From: Vibrio proteolyticus NBRC 13287
GTDB taxonomy: Bacteria > Pseudomonadota > Gammaproteobacteria > Enterobacterales > Vibrionaceae
Direction: 5' to 3'
Assembly: GCF_000467125.1 (NCBI RefSeq)
Contig: NZ_BATJ01000008.1
Span: 163,035 to 227,034, forward strand
DNA: 64,000 nucleotides
The notes below the pieces were generated by a model. That model saw only the letters and a program-made list of their open reading frames with translations, did not search any database and was not told the DNA's origin. Made by a program: the position numbers and the translations under genes. Below, in pieces: positions 53,333 through 62,469 of the stretch (its first letter is position 1; every line of letters starts with the position of its first letter).

Positions 53333-55210
53333 ATGTCTACTTATCTGAATGAATATCAACACGCTACCAACCATCCGGAACAATTCTGGAAAGAGCAGTC
53401 CGAATACATTGACTGGTTTGAAAAGCCCCGCACAATTCTGGGTGCTGATGAGAATGGCATTGAACGCTGGTTTTCCGATGGTTTGCTTAATACATCCTGG
53501 CTGGCGCTCGATTATCATTGTGAACAGGGGCGAGGCGATCGGATCGCTCTGATTTATGACTCGCCAGTTACCGGAGTAAAGCGTCACTACACCTATACCG
53601 AGCTGCGTGATGAGGTTGCCCGTGTTGCTGGTATGTTGGCGAAACAAGGTGTCAGCAAAGGCGACCGGGTTGTAGTTTATATGCCTATGATCCCGGAAGC
53701 CGCAATGACAATGCTGGCGTGTGCACGCCTTGGAGCGATTCATTCGGTGGTGTTTGGCGGTTTTGCGGCGAATGAATTGGCGGTACGCATTGAAGATGCA
53801 GAACCCAAAGTGCTTGTCACTGCGTCATGTGGTATTGAAATCAACAAAGTGATTGAGTACAAGCCGCTGGTCGACAAAGCCATCATGGACAGCCGTTGGA
53901 AACCCGATACCGTGGTTGTTTTGCAACGTGAGCAACTTAAAGCCGATCTGAATCAGGAACGTGATGTTGATTGGTGTGAAGAGCTGAGCCAGGCGACACC
54001 GCATGCGTGTGTGCCTGTGCTTTCGACAGACCCGCTTTACATCCTCTACACCTCTGGAACGACAGGTAAACCTAAAGGGGTGGTTCGTGATAATGGCGGT
54101 CATGCGGTGGCGATGAAGTACTCCATGGCAACCGTGTATAATATGCCACAGGATGGCGTATTCTGGGCGGCGTCAGATGTTGGCTGGGTAGTCGGGCACT
54201 CCTACATTGTTTATGCCCCGTTGATTCACGGCTGTACAACGATTTTATTCGAAGGTAAGCCAGTGCGTACCCCAGACCCGGGGGCATTCTGGCGTGTGTG
54301 TGAAGAGTATCGTGTTAACGCGCTCTTCTCCGCACCGACGGCGTTTCGGGCGATCAAAAAAGAAGATCCGCAGGGTGAACATATTCGTCGGTACAACTTG
54401 TCTTCGTTACAGACCATTTTTATGGCCGGTGAACGCTTAGACCCACCCACTCTGGATTGGGTCGCGCAGCATACGGGTAAATCGGTCATTGACCATTGGT
54501 GGCAAACGGAAACTGGCTGGGCCATTGCCGGTAATCCCATCGGTTTGGAAATGATGCCGATCAAAGCCGGATCGGCGACAAAGCCGATTCCGGGGTATCA
54601 GGTCGATGTACTTAACGAAGTCGGGGAAGTGGTTGGTCCGAATGAACAAGGTTATGTGGCGTTAAAACGCCCGTTACCGCCCAGTTGTCTGCCGACTGTC
54701 TGGCGTAATCATGATCGTTTCGAGAGTGGGTATTTGAGCCAGTTCCCTGGCTATTATGTCTCTGGCGATGGGGGCTATCTGGATGAAGATGGCTATCTGT
54801 TTATCATGGGACGAATCGATGATGTGATTAATGTAGCAGGTCATCGTTTGTCGACCGGTGAAATGGAAGAGGTCGTGGGTGGTCATCCTGCGGTTGCGGA
54901 ATGTGCGGTCGTCGGTATCCACGATGAGTTAAAAGGGCAGCTGCCGCTTGGACTGGTGGTACTGAAAGATGGCGTGAAGATGGACGAGCATCAACTTGAA
55001 GATGAGCTGGTCGGGAAAGTGCGCAATGAAATTGGCGCTGTGGCGTGTTTCAAGCATGCACTGGTTGTGGAGCGTCTGCCGAAAACCCGTTCAGGTAAAA
55101 TCTTGCGGCGAGTCATTCGTCAGATCGCCGATGGCGAGCAGTATACGATACCGTCCACGATTGATGACCCAGCAAGCCTGAGTGAAATCGAACGAGTGTT
55201 GCATGACTAA
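53333..55210 (+). CDS. prpE: Propionyl-CoA synthetase
   Basis: A 625-residue acyl-adenylate-forming enzyme activates propionate to propionyl-CoA. Core motifs: P-loop LYILYTSGTTGKPKG, YVSGDGGYLDEDGY and the C-terminal catalytic lysine in TRSGKILRR. A strong AAGGAGGAG site precedes the ATG. It is the last gene of the prp operon and is followed by a clear terminator, so propionate from amino acids, odd-chain lipids or chitin-associated communities can be both activated and oxidised by this one transcript. Confidence 0.95.
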   Translation: MSTYLNEYQHATNHPEQFWKEQSEYIDWFEKPRTILGADENGIERWFSDGLLNTSWLALDYHCEQGRGDRIALIYDSPVTGVKRHYTYTELRDEVARVAGMLAKQGVSKGDRVVVYMPMIPEAAMTMLACARLGAIHSVVFGGFAANELAVRIEDAEPKVLVTASCGIEINKVIEYKPLVDKAIMDSRWKPDTVVVLQREQLKADLNQERDVDWCEELSQATPHACVPVLSTDPLYILYTSGTTGKPKGVVRDNGGHAVAMKYSMATVYNMPQDGVFWAASDVGWVVGHSYIVYAPLIHGCTTILFEGKPVRTPDPGAFWRVCEEYRVNALFSAPTAFRAIKKEDPQGEHIRRYNLSSLQTIFMAGERLDPPTLDWVAQHTGKSVIDHWWQTETGWAIAGNPIGLEMMPIKAGSATKPIPGYQVDVLNEVGEVVGPNEQGYVALKRPLPPSCLPTVWRNHDRFESGYLSQFPGYYVSGDGGYLDEDGYLFIMGRIDDVINVAGHRLSTGEMEEVVGGHPAVAECAVVGIHDELKGQLPLGLVVLKDGVKMDEHQLEDELVGKVRNEIGAVACFKHALVVERLPKTRSGKILRRVIRQIADGEQYTIPSTIDDPASLSEIERVLHD

Positions 55211-55238
55211 TGACCATGTCTCACATTTAACACCGAGG

Positions 55239-55268
55239 AGCCCCGATTTATTGGGGCTTTTTTATTTT
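55239..55268 (+). terminator. Rho-independent terminator of the prp operon
   Basis: AGCCCC (55239-55244) pairs with GGGGCT (55253-55258) around an 8-nt loop and is followed by a long T-rich run. It lies 28 bp after the prpE stop. Confidence 0.88.
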
Positions 55269-55303
55269 TGATCCCTTAGAATCACATCAATTGACACTGA
55301 ACT

Positions 55304-55312
55304 TGCTATAAA
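55304..55312 (+). promoter_or_regulatory. Extended -10 promoter, possibly giving a leaderless mRNA
   Basis: TG-C-TATAAA (55304-55312) is an extended -10 element. The start site expected 6-8 nt downstream falls at or next to the ATG at 55321, and no Shine-Dalgarno sequence precedes that ATG. Confidence 0.45.
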
Positions 55313-55320
55313 TACGCGTT

Positions 55321-55800
55321 ATGTTGCCTATCCGGCTATCGGCTGCGAACAGCCACGACCTTAACCAGCTCAATGAACTGATGTTTCAGTTACACCACGA
55401 GCATCATCAACAATCCCCTGAGCATTTCAAAACGGCGGAAGAGATCGAGCAGGAGAAGAGCATTGCTCGCTATCTGGATGATCCGGAGTGCTTCGTTTTT
55501 GTGGCCCGGTTTGAAGAAACTCTGGTCGGTTTTGTCAGTGGCCACTTTTGTGAGCTGGTGTCTTCAGTGAGCAAACCTGTGCCGATGGGGAGTATTGATG
55601 AATTGTATGTATTGCCTGCGTATCGTAAGCAGGGGATCGCGATACAGTTATGCCAGCGCATCGAACGCAGTTTTAAAGAGTGTGGCGTTGAGCAGATGTT
55701 TGTTGAAGTATGGCATTTTAATGATTCAGCGGTAGAGCTTTATAAGAATTTAGGATTTGAGCACCATATACACTGGCTGCGCAAATCCATCCGAACCTAA
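55321..55800 (+). CDS. GNAT-family N-acetyltransferase
   Basis: A 159-residue GNAT protein has an N-terminal strand (LPIRLSAANSHDLNQLN), a central SIDELYVLPAYRKQGIA acetyl-CoA-binding motif A (R/Q-x-x-G-x-A) and the C-terminal ELYKNLGFEHH motif B. The acceptor substrate is unknown. It is followed after 11 bp by the Nudix-PAP2 gene, so the two are probably co-expressed. The start codon at 55321 lacks a ribosome site but fits the family N-terminus better than the ATG at 55381. Confidence 0.85.
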   Translation: MLPIRLSAANSHDLNQLNELMFQLHHEHHQQSPEHFKTAEEIEQEKSIARYLDDPECFVFVARFEETLVGFVSGHFCELVSSVSKPVPMGSIDELYVLPAYRKQGIAIQLCQRIERSFKECGVEQMFVEVWHFNDSAVELYKNLGFEHHIHWLRKSIRT

Positions 55801-55811
55801 AAAGGTGTTGT

Positions 55812-57251
55812 GTGAATAAACAATCTTTGTGGTGTCTGTTTGGCACCGTATTGTTGCTGTGTTCTACGCTGTTTTCATCAACAGCGGCTGCCGTTCAGAA
55901 GCACCCGAACGAAGTACGTGGTGCTCTGTGTTTGGTGCGAGCTAATAACCAGCTCGTCATGGTCAATGAGATTCTGACCAAAAAATTGTCGTTACCTGGT
56001 GGTCTGATATCAAAAGGTGAAACCCCCAAGCAAGCCGCGCAAAGGGAAACTTGGGAGGAAACAGGGCTGGCGGTTACCGTAGGTGATCTATTGGGGTATA
56101 CGGAAAAAGCGGCCGTTTTTGACTGCGTATCGGATTCGGACATTATCGCGTTCGGCTTCAATAACCGGTTTGACGGTTATGAGCTACCGGTTTGGTTTGC
56201 ACCTCATTATGGCGTCGAAGTGTCGGGCGCGATGCTGTTGTCTCCGGAAAGCTTGTTGCCTGAACTGTACCGTTATCCACAACAGTGGACCGTGATTCAA
56301 TCCATGTTTGACGCAGCAACAGAACAGTCGGTGACCTATGTAAACCAGTTGGCAGACGCTGCTCCGGCATGGCATCAGGTTGAGCTTAACTGGATTGCAA
56401 CGCTTCAGGGCCTGGTTGCCGAGTTCTCGCCACACATTGCTTCCGGTGTTAATGCACTGATGATGCTGGGAAATCAACTGGCTCAGCCGTGGATTTTCAT
56501 TGTTATTTTTCCGGCGCTGTATTGGCGATTTGGTAAGGCAATGTGCTACCGGACTATGTTTGCCATTACGTTGACCTCACTGTTGTGTCTTGTCGCTCAG
56601 CAAGGGTTTGCGTTACCGCGACCTCATGTGTATGTGCCTGAATTGCAGATGAGCTCAAGTTTTGGCAATGGTTTTCCAAGCTTACCGGTAGCGGTGTGGT
56701 TTTGCGTGGTGACGCTGGTTTTAAACGGGCTGGATAAATTAACGTTCAATCGTTATACCGCGTTGAGTCTCGCCAGTTTGTTTTGGCTGGTATTGGCGAA
56801 GTTTTACCTTGGTGCTGCGTTTTTAAGTGATATGCTGGCTGGAATCCTACTCGGTGTTCTGACGGCGTGGCATGTCATCCGTTTGGAAAAGAAGCCGGAT
56901 ATCAACGTGGACGCCTTACTTTGCTCTAATGGTTTATGGATCGCATTGACGATAGCTGCGGCGACCCTGACGGCAATCTGGCCGTTGCCAGTGTTTACGG
57001 CCTGGCTGGCAATTTTGGTGACGATGACAGGATTGGTGGTGACAGTGAATCAATCCGAGGGGCAGGTTGGTGGGCGAAGTCTTATCTCTATGGTCTTGTT
57101 GTTGCTATTGCTCAATGAGGTGATTTTGTACATGGCTGGGTTTGTTGCTTACAGCAGTATTTATTCTTTGGTGATGGAAGCGATTCGTTTCCCGTTACTG
57201 ATTTTGGTTTTTGCATTGAGCGTCAGGCGTCTCAGCGTACAATCAGCATAA
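55812..57251 (+). CDS. Exported Nudix hydrolase fused to a degenerate PAP2 membrane domain
   Basis: A 479-residue protein starts at GTG 55812 with an AAGG site. A signal peptide (about 1-27, SSTAAAVQK) precedes a Nudix domain (about 33-150) with the box GGLISKGETPKQAAQ then RETWEETGL, which has the expected catalytic glutamates. The C-terminal half is a PAP2-like membrane domain. Its three catalytic motifs are altered: RP is kept in FALPRP, but PSGH reads PSLP and the last motif reads FYLGAAFLSD without His. If exported, the Nudix domain would act in the periplasm, which is unusual because most Nudix substrates are cytoplasmic nucleotides; lipid-linked or cell-wall diphosphates are possible substrates. 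Confidence 0.82.
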   Translation: MNKQSLWCLFGTVLLLCSTLFSSTAAAVQKHPNEVRGALCLVRANNQLVMVNEILTKKLSLPGGLISKGETPKQAAQRETWEETGLAVTVGDLLGYTEKAAVFDCVSDSDIIAFGFNNRFDGYELPVWFAPHYGVEVSGAMLLSPESLLPELYRYPQQWTVIQSMFDAATEQSVTYVNQLADAAPAWHQVELNWIATLQGLVAEFSPHIASGVNALMMLGNQLAQPWIFIVIFPALYWRFGKAMCYRTMFAITLTSLLCLVAQQGFALPRPHVYVPELQMSSSFGNGFPSLPVAVWFCVVTLVLNGLDKLTFNRYTALSLASLFWLVLAKFYLGAAFLSDMLAGILLGVLTAWHVIRLEKKPDINVDALLCSNGLWIALTIAAATLTAIWPLPVFTAWLAILVTMTGLVVTVNQSEGQVGGRSLISMVLLLLLLNEVILYMAGFVAYSSIYSLVMEAIRFPLLILVFALSVRRLSVQSA

Positions 57252-57253
57252 TG

Positions 57254-57280
57254 AAAAGCCTCGCCGAAGCGAGGCTTTTT
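57254..57280. terminator. Bidirectional terminator between convergent genes
   Basis: AGCCTCGC (57257-57264) pairs with GCGAGGCT (57269-57276) around CGAA, with AAAA before and TTTTT after, so it can serve both the Nudix-PAP2 gene and the HAD gene. Confidence 0.88.
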
Positions 57281-57284
57281 GCTA

Positions 57285-58094
57285 TCAGATATTCAGGACG
57301 AACTTTTCAATCACATAGGCGACGCCATCGTCATCGTTACTGAGCGTAATGTAGTCAGCAATCGCTTTGGTTTCTTCCATTGCATTGGCCATCGCAACGC
57401 CCAATCCCGCATACCGCAGCATATGGTGATCGTTCTCAGCGTCGCCCATACAAATCACTTCTTCTGAACGGATACCTAAGTGTTCCGCGATTGCCTGAAT
57501 ACCGACACCTTTGTTGCTGCCAGTGTTGAGGAATTCGAGAAAGAACGGTGCGCTTTGCACGATGGTGAAATCTTGGTGCAGTTCTTGTGGCAGTGTTTTG
57601 ATCGCGGCGGTAAGTTTATCTGGCGCAGCGACAATCATGGCTTTAACGATCGGGTGATCATCTTCCAAAGTGTCAAAGTCTATTTCGGTAACTGGCAGGC
57701 CATTGATACTGGCTTCCACTTGGGTGTATTCACTGGTCTTTGGCGTAATTAAACCGTGAATCTGGCTAAACGCATGTGTATTGAGACCAAGCTCTTGAGC
57801 CAGTTTGGCAACTTGCTTAGCGGCACGCCCATCAATGATTTTCTGGTGGATAATGGCACCACTGCCGAGTTCTTTTACCATGGAGCCGTTATAGAACAAA
57901 ACAAACTCGTTATCACCGGAAATACCCAGTTCATCCAGTTTGTCCTGCATGCCCTCTAATGGGCGACCTGATGCCAGTACGACTTTGACCCCGGCCGCTC
58001 GTGCTTTGGCAATAGCGTCTTTAGTGCGGGGAGAGATGGCTTTTTGGCTGTTCAGCAAGGTGCCATCCATATCCAGAGCGATGAGTTTAAACAT
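57285..58094 (-). CDS. Cof-type HAD phosphatase (YidA-like)
   Basis: A 269-residue class IIB HAD hydrolase. Motif I DMDGTL (nucleophile Asp8), motif II VLASGRP and motif IV MGDAENDHHML are present, with a C2 cap between II and IV. It dephosphorylates sugar phosphates or similar small phosphoesters. It resembles E. coli YidA closely in length and motifs. It is transcribed alone, leftward, toward the bidirectional terminator. Confidence 0.9.
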   Translation of the reverse strand: MFKLIALDMDGTLLNSQKAISPRTKDAIAKARAAGVKVVLASGRPLEGMQDKLDELGISGDNEFVLFYNGSMVKELGSGAIIHQKIIDGRAAKQVAKLAQELGLNTHAFSQIHGLITPKTSEYTQVEASINGLPVTEIDFDTLEDDHPIVKAMIVAAPDKLTAAIKTLPQELHQDFTIVQSAPFFLEFLNTGSNKGVGIQAIAEHLGIRSEEVICMGDAENDHHMLRYAGLGVAMANAMEETKAIADYITLSNDDDGVAYVIEKFVLNI

Positions 58095-58189
58095 GACTTA
58101 CCCGAAAAATGAAAAAGAACTTGCAGCTTAATTTAGAGTGAGATTTGGATCAAATAATGAAATACTCACTGGTTTAATTTGACCTGGTG

Positions 58190-58212
58190 CGGAGAGTCAT
58201 TTAAGGTCTCCG
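58190..58212 (+). promoter_or_regulatory. Hairpin in the queE leader
   Basis: CGGAGA (58190-58195) can pair with TCTCCG (58207-58212) about 40 bp before queE. It does not match a preQ1 riboswitch consensus that I know, so no regulatory class is assigned. Confidence 0.35.
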
Positions 58213-58250
58213 TCCTGCTAATTTGAATCACTGATTAGGCTGAGTGTAAG

Positions 58251-58919
58251 TTGTACAAAGTTAACGAAATGTTCGAGACCATTCAGGGGGAAGGTATTTT
58301 TACCGGTGTGCCTTCTGTATTCGTTCGTCTGCAAATTTGCCCTGTTGGATGTGCGTGGTGTGATACTAAGCAAACCTGGACAGCGGAAGCAGAGGATGAG
58401 CGCACAATCGGGGATATTCTTTTGAAAACGGAAGATTCGCCCACTTGGTGTCGACAAACGGCCGAACAGATTGTTGCTACGTATAAACAGCAAGGCTATC
58501 GTGCAAAGCATATTGTTATCACTGGCGGTGAGCCATGTATTTATGATTTGAGGCCTTTGTCTGAAGCTTTCGAGGCGATCGGTTGTCAATGTCAAATTGA
58601 AACCAGTGGTACTTCTGAAGTGTTAACGTCAGAGAAAACTTGGGTGACAGTGTCACCAAAGGTGGCCATGAAAGGAAAACTGCCAGTACTCGACAGCGCG
58701 TTGTTGCGTGCGAATGAAGTGAAACATCCCGTGGCGACGCAAAAGGACATCGATCAGCTTGACGTGCTCTTACAGCGTGCCGGAGTGCCCGAATCGACAC
58801 CCATAGCTTTACAGCCAATCAGTCAAAAACCACGCGCGACGCAGCTGTGTATCGATACTTGTATTGAACGCAACTGGCGACTGTCGATTCAGACACACAA
58901 ATATTTAAGCATCGCATAA
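58251..58919 (+). CDS. queE: 7-carboxy-7-deazaguanine synthase
   Basis: A 222-residue radical SAM enzyme of queuosine synthesis converts 6-carboxytetrahydropterin to 7-carboxy-7-deazaguanine. The variant cluster motif CPVGCAWC (C-x3-C-x2-C) and [13 protein letters not shown] opening are clear. The start is TTG at 58251, which preserves the conserved N-terminus; the next ATG (58269) would cut into it. queC follows 11 bp later. queD and folE are not in the window. Confidence 0.93.
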   Translation: MYKVNEMFETIQGEGIFTGVPSVFVRLQICPVGCAWCDTKQTWTAEAEDERTIGDILLKTEDSPTWCRQTAEQIVATYKQQGYRAKHIVITGGEPCIYDLRPLSEAFEAIGCQCQIETSGTSEVLTSEKTWVTVSPKVAMKGKLPVLDSALLRANEVKHPVATQKDIDQLDVLLQRAGVPESTPIALQPISQKPRATQLCIDTCIERNWRLSIQTHKYLSIA

Positions 58920-58930
58920 AGGAATTCGTC

Positions 58931-59623
58931 ATGAAAAAAGTAGTCGTTGTATTTAGCGGTGGACAGGACTCGACAACCTGTCTGGTGCAGGCGCTCAAAG
59001 AGTTTGATGAAGTGCATGCCATCACTTTTGATTATGGTCAGCGTCACAAGTTAGAGATTGAAGTGGCACAAAAGCTGGCAAGTGAGTTGGGGGTGAAGGC
59101 TCACAAAGTGATGGATGTTGGCCTGCTCAATGAACTGGCGATCAGTTCGTTAACACGTGATGATATTCCGGTATCGCATGAGTTACAGGAGAATGGCCTG
59201 CCGAATTCGTTCGTACCTGGTCGCAATATTCTGTTTCTGACGTTAGCTGGTATCTATGCGTATCAGATTGGCGCGGATTGTGTGATCACCGGCGTTTGTG
59301 AAACAGATTTTTCTGGCTATCCGGATTGCCGCGATGAATTCGTGAAGTCTATGAACGATGCTCTTGTTAAGGGCATGGATCGTCAACTGATGATCCGCAC
59401 ACCGTTAATGTGGCTGAATAAAGCAGAGACCTGGGCGCTGGCCGATCAATATGACGCGTTATCTCTGATTCGTGAGAAAACGCTCACATGCTATAACGGC
59501 ATCATCGGCGATGGCTGTGGTGATTGTCCATCGTGTGATCTGCGCAGGGTAGGTCTGAACGATTATCTGGACAATCGCGAAACCGTGATGACTGAGCTGG
59601 TGAGAAAACAACAAGCGAATTAA
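58931..59623 (+). CDS. queC: 7-cyano-7-deazaguanine (preQ0) synthase
   Basis: A 230-residue ATP-dependent enzyme turns 7-carboxy-7-deazaguanine into preQ0. The PP-loop [11 protein letters not shown] is at the N-terminus, and the zinc-binding cysteines are in [16 protein letters not shown] near the C-terminus. It is in an operon with queE. Confidence 0.95.
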   Translation: MKKVVVVFSGGQDSTTCLVQALKEFDEVHAITFDYGQRHKLEIEVAQKLASELGVKAHKVMDVGLLNELAISSLTRDDIPVSHELQENGLPNSFVPGRNILFLTLAGIYAYQIGADCVITGVCETDFSGYPDCRDEFVKSMNDALVKGMDRQLMIRTPLMWLNKAETWALADQYDALSLIREKTLTCYNGIIGDGCGDCPSCDLRRVGLNDYLDNRETVMTELVRKQQAN

Positions 59624-59627
59624 AAAA

Positions 59628-59651
59628 AGCCTCTCAATTGAGAGGCTTTTT
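59628..59651. terminator. Bidirectional terminator between queC and the DUF2750 gene
   Basis: A perfect palindromic stem AGCCTCTC/GAGAGGCT with AATT at the centre is flanked by A7 and T5 runs, so it can stop transcription from both sides. Confidence 0.9.
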
Positions 59652-59670
59652 ATCACAAATGCGCGTTTCG

Positions 59671-60027
59671 TTAGTCAGCCAGATACAGTTTTGCCAGCTC
59701 TGCTGGCTCCATCTCTTTGCCTTCCAGGTTTGCATTCCAGTTGGTTCCAACCAGAACACCGTCTTCGTCCAGTGTGATCAACCAGTCTTCAACAAAAATA
59801 TCCAGTGGAATTTCCAGGACTTCGAAGTCTGCCCACTCTTCAACATTGTGGGTTACTGCATCTTCTTTCGATGACCAGAAAGGCATCACTTCACTGTTTT
59901 CAAATTCAGTAGAGTCACAAGCCAGCCAACCGTCTTCATTTCTCAGGCCCCAAACCAGTTTACTTTGTTTGGTCTCTTCGATGAAAAGTTTCAGGTTTGC
60001 TTCGATATCTGCAGTCAGTTTGCTCAT
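59671..60027 (-). CDS. DUF2750 domain protein
   Basis: A 118-residue acidic, soluble protein of the DUF2750 type, with VWGLRNEDGWLACDS and the C-terminal DWLITLDEDGVLVGTNW motif. Its function is unknown. It is common as a small single-gene unit in vibrios and relatives. No signal peptide is present. Confidence 0.8.
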   Translation of the reverse strand: MSKLTADIEANLKLFIEETKQSKLVWGLRNEDGWLACDSTEFENSEVMPFWSSKEDAVTHNVEEWADFEVLEIPLDIFVEDWLITLDEDGVLVGTNWNANLEGKEMEPAELAKLYLAD

Positions 60028-60091
60028 TTTGAAATTCTCGATGTGAAAAACGCCGTAAGAGTAACACTTTCAAGCTCGGAACACATTACCA

Positions 60092-60124
60092 AATAAAAAG
60101 AAAGGAGCGACTCGCGCTCCTTTT
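60092..60124 (-). terminator. Terminator of the TolC-OmpA operon
   Basis: On the leftward strand AAAGGAGCG and CGCTCCTTT form a 9-bp stem followed by CTTTTTA, 12 bp beyond the OmpA-like stop. Confidence 0.8.
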
Positions 60125-60135
60125 CTTGTCCGGGC

Positions 60136-60747
60136 TTATTGGCCACGTTTGGTAAAGATTGTCCACTCTTTTTTGTATGTGCCTTTATGGCCGACAACCC
60201 GGGCCACGACCTTACGGTTCATTGCATGGCTGGTTTCATCGGTGCCAATTTCAGACAAATGGGTATCGCCATAGCCGACGATTTTTACACGATTGGGTTC
60301 TACACCTTCACGCAACAGAACCTGCTCAACTGCCGTCGCGCGACGTTTTGACAGTGCCAGGTTATGGTTGGCTGAGCCGACTTTACTCGCGTAACCCTGA
60401 ATTTCGATTTTCGTCTCAGGGTATTCCTTCATAAAGTCTGCCATTTCATCGATCTGACGATAGAACAAAGGTTCGATAACGGAAGAATCGTTAGCAAACA
60501 GAATATGCAGCTGTAGCTGTTCGGACTGATTGATATAAAGTTCACATCCATTGTTATCGATTTCTGCTCCTTCCGGAGTCTCTGGGCAAAGGTCACGCGC
60601 GTTGACGACACCATCGTTGTCGTCGTCTTGCAGATCAGATACCTGAGTTGCTTCCGGGGTCGGCGTATATTCGTATTCATCTTCCGCGTTGGCGTTACTT
60701 GCGACAACCAAAGATGCAATCAGTGCAGGCAATAGTAGTTTATTCAT
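60136..60747 (-). CDS. OmpA-family protein of the adhesin secretion locus
   Basis: A 203-residue exported protein starts at ATG 60747 with GGAG upstream; the frame is open further but lacks a sensible start. It has a signal peptide (VVASNANAEDE), a Ca-binding thrombospondin-3-like segment (DDDNDGVVNARDLCPE) and a C-terminal OmpA domain (IEIQGYASKVGSANHN, RKVVARVVG). It starts 1 bp after the TolC-family gene, so the two are coupled. Similar OmpA genes accompany LapA/BpfA-type adhesin secretion loci, where they may anchor the secretion system to peptidoglycan. Confidence 0.88.
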   Translation of the reverse strand: MNKLLLPALIASLVVASNANAEDEYEYTPTPEATQVSDLQDDDNDGVVNARDLCPETPEGAEIDNNGCELYINQSEQLQLHILFANDSSVIEPLFYRQIDEMADFMKEYPETKIEIQGYASKVGSANHNLALSKRRATAVEQVLLREGVEPNRVKIVGYGDTHLSEIGTDETSHAMNRKVVARVVGHKGTYKKEWTIFTKRGQ

Positions 60748-60748
60748 A

Positions 60749-62053
60749 TTAATACTCCACCGGCTTATTCCATTTTTCTGGTGTGTCAACCAGTAGGGCA
60801 TCCAGCAAGCCACCGGTCGCGTTCAACACTCGATACTTGGCGTACTGCTCATCGTATTTTGCGTCCAAGTAACCTTTGCGTGCGTCAAACAATTCATTCT
60901 CAGTGTTGAGCACATCTAACAGTGTACGTTTGCCAAGTTTATATTGTTTCTCGTACGCAATTACGGTGTCCGAGGCGGAGTCCACGTGATTCGCCAGAAA
61001 CTGTTTTTGTTTCGAGGTGAAGGTCAATGCACTCCAGGATAAACGCAGGCCTTCTTCCACACTACGATAGGTACGATCGCGGAAATCTTTGGCTTTATTC
61101 ATTTGGTATGCCGCACTTTGTGTACGGTCTGCGTCTGAACCACCATTATAGAGATTGTAACGCATACGCAGCATTGCAGAGAACTCTTTGCTTTCTCCCT
61201 CAATCCCCGCGGCATCATCGCGCCAGCTTTGTGCCGCTTCAACAGAAAGGGTCGGATAATTAACACCTTTCGATTGCTCATACTGGAAACGAGCCGAGTC
61301 AACATCAGCCTGCGCAACTTTGATAACTGGGTGATGTTTGTATGCGTTGGAAAGGGCATCATCAACCGTAAATGGTAATTTTGCATGATCCGCACGAGGG
61401 AAGGTTAACCCTTGTGGCGTCTCGCCGACCAATGTTTTAAATTGGGTATGCGTATCATAAAGGTTGTTCTGGGCGGCCAGAAGATTACCATGCGCCTTCG
61501 CCAGACGAGCTTCTACCTGAGAAAGATCCGCGGTTGAACCAATCCCTGAATCCACGCGTTTTTTAATATCTTCGTAGATATCTTCATGCACGCGAAGATT
61601 GCTTTCAGACAATTGTAATACTTCAAACGCTTTGGTCGCGTCTAAATACGTTTTGGCGATTTGTAAAGCGATATCCTGAGCATCTGCGATCAACTGAAAT
61701 CTAACAGATTCTGCATCGGCAGACGTTCTGTCTATATCATTTAGAGTCGCATTACCATCCCACAGTAATTGGGTCAGGGTTAAAGACGCTTCTTTTCGGG
61801 TTAATTCGTTTTCTGTACCTGAAGCCAGATCAACGTTCTCGTAGCCAATTCCCGCATCTAAATCTAATTTAGGCAGGTAGGCTCCCGTTGCAGCATCTGC
61901 GTCGTATTTTTTACTAACAAACTCGTTATAAGAAGCTTTTATGTTTGGGTTTGTAGCTAGCGCATTGGCTACGGCTTGTTCTAATGTTTGACTTTGCGCC
62001 GGAAAACTCAGAGCTATCAACCAGCTTAGAGTTTTCATTTTATTCCAGTTCAC
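60749..62053 (-). CDS. LapE-like TolC-family outer membrane channel for adhesin secretion
   Basis: A 434-residue OEP protein has paired long helices and strands (EARLAKAHGNLLAAQNNLY, LGKRTLLDVLNTENELF) typical of the type I secretion channel AggA/LapE. GTG at 62053 is the start because AAGGAG lies 7 nt upstream; the ATG at 62038 is too far from it (22 nt). It is divergent from the giant adhesin gene, which it presumably exports together with ABC and membrane-fusion subunits encoded beyond the window. Confidence 0.88.
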   Translation of the reverse strand: MNWNKMKTLSWLIALSFPAQSQTLEQAVANALATNPNIKASYNEFVSKKYDADAATGAYLPKLDLDAGIGYENVDLASGTENELTRKEASLTLTQLLWDGNATLNDIDRTSADAESVRFQLIADAQDIALQIAKTYLDATKAFEVLQLSESNLRVHEDIYEDIKKRVDSGIGSTADLSQVEARLAKAHGNLLAAQNNLYDTHTQFKTLVGETPQGLTFPRADHAKLPFTVDDALSNAYKHHPVIKVAQADVDSARFQYEQSKGVNYPTLSVEAAQSWRDDAAGIEGESKEFSAMLRMRYNLYNGGSDADRTQSAAYQMNKAKDFRDRTYRSVEEGLRLSWSALTFTSKQKQFLANHVDSASDTVIAYEKQYKLGKRTLLDVLNTENELFDARKGYLDAKYDEQYAKYRVLNATGGLLDALLVDTPEKWNKPVEY

Positions 62054-62469
62054 TCTCGATCTCCTTAAAAGGAACCACGGATCAGTGGGCAGATCTATAC
62101 CAGATGTCTGAATATTCACGGTAAGACATCGAAAACGTCAATAAAATAACACCAATAAAACTAAAAGCATAATAAGTTTGTAAAAAACAATGAGACAAAA
62201 ATGAGACTGAGCAAAAAGTGACCAGTCGGTGGATTGATCTGATGAATATTATTGATAATTTTGTATTACAAATAAAAAATGTGATGTTAATTCACAAAAA
62301 GTGTGGGCCTTTTCAGATTTTTGATCTTGAATTGTTAATGAATACTGCGTTCTGACTTTCTATTGACCGTATACAATGATAATTTATAGGGATAATGAAT
62401 GTTACTTGAGTGTCGGTTTTTTGTCGTGCAAACCGAGCGCCATAATAATAAAGAGCACAGAGGCTGATC
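62054..62469. other. Divergent promoter region of the adhesin locus
   Basis: About 415 bp, strongly AT-rich. A candidate rightward promoter is TTGACC at 62363-62368 with TATAGG at 62385-62390 (16-bp spacer), leaving a leader of about 75 bp before the adhesin start. No small ORF or clear terminator is seen. Cyclic-di-GMP-dependent control would be expected from family biology, but I could not identify a specific operator. Confidence 0.45.

Noticed and set aside
55291..55312. TTGACA plus TATAAA as a classical sigma-70 promoter for the GNAT gene
   Set aside because: The spacer is only 10 bp, too short for a functional -35/-10 pair; the extended -10 alone is the better explanation.
58095..58250. 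preQ1 riboswitch before queE
   Set aside because: The only stable-looking hairpin (58190-58212) lacks the conserved loop and A-rich tail of preQ1 riboswitches.
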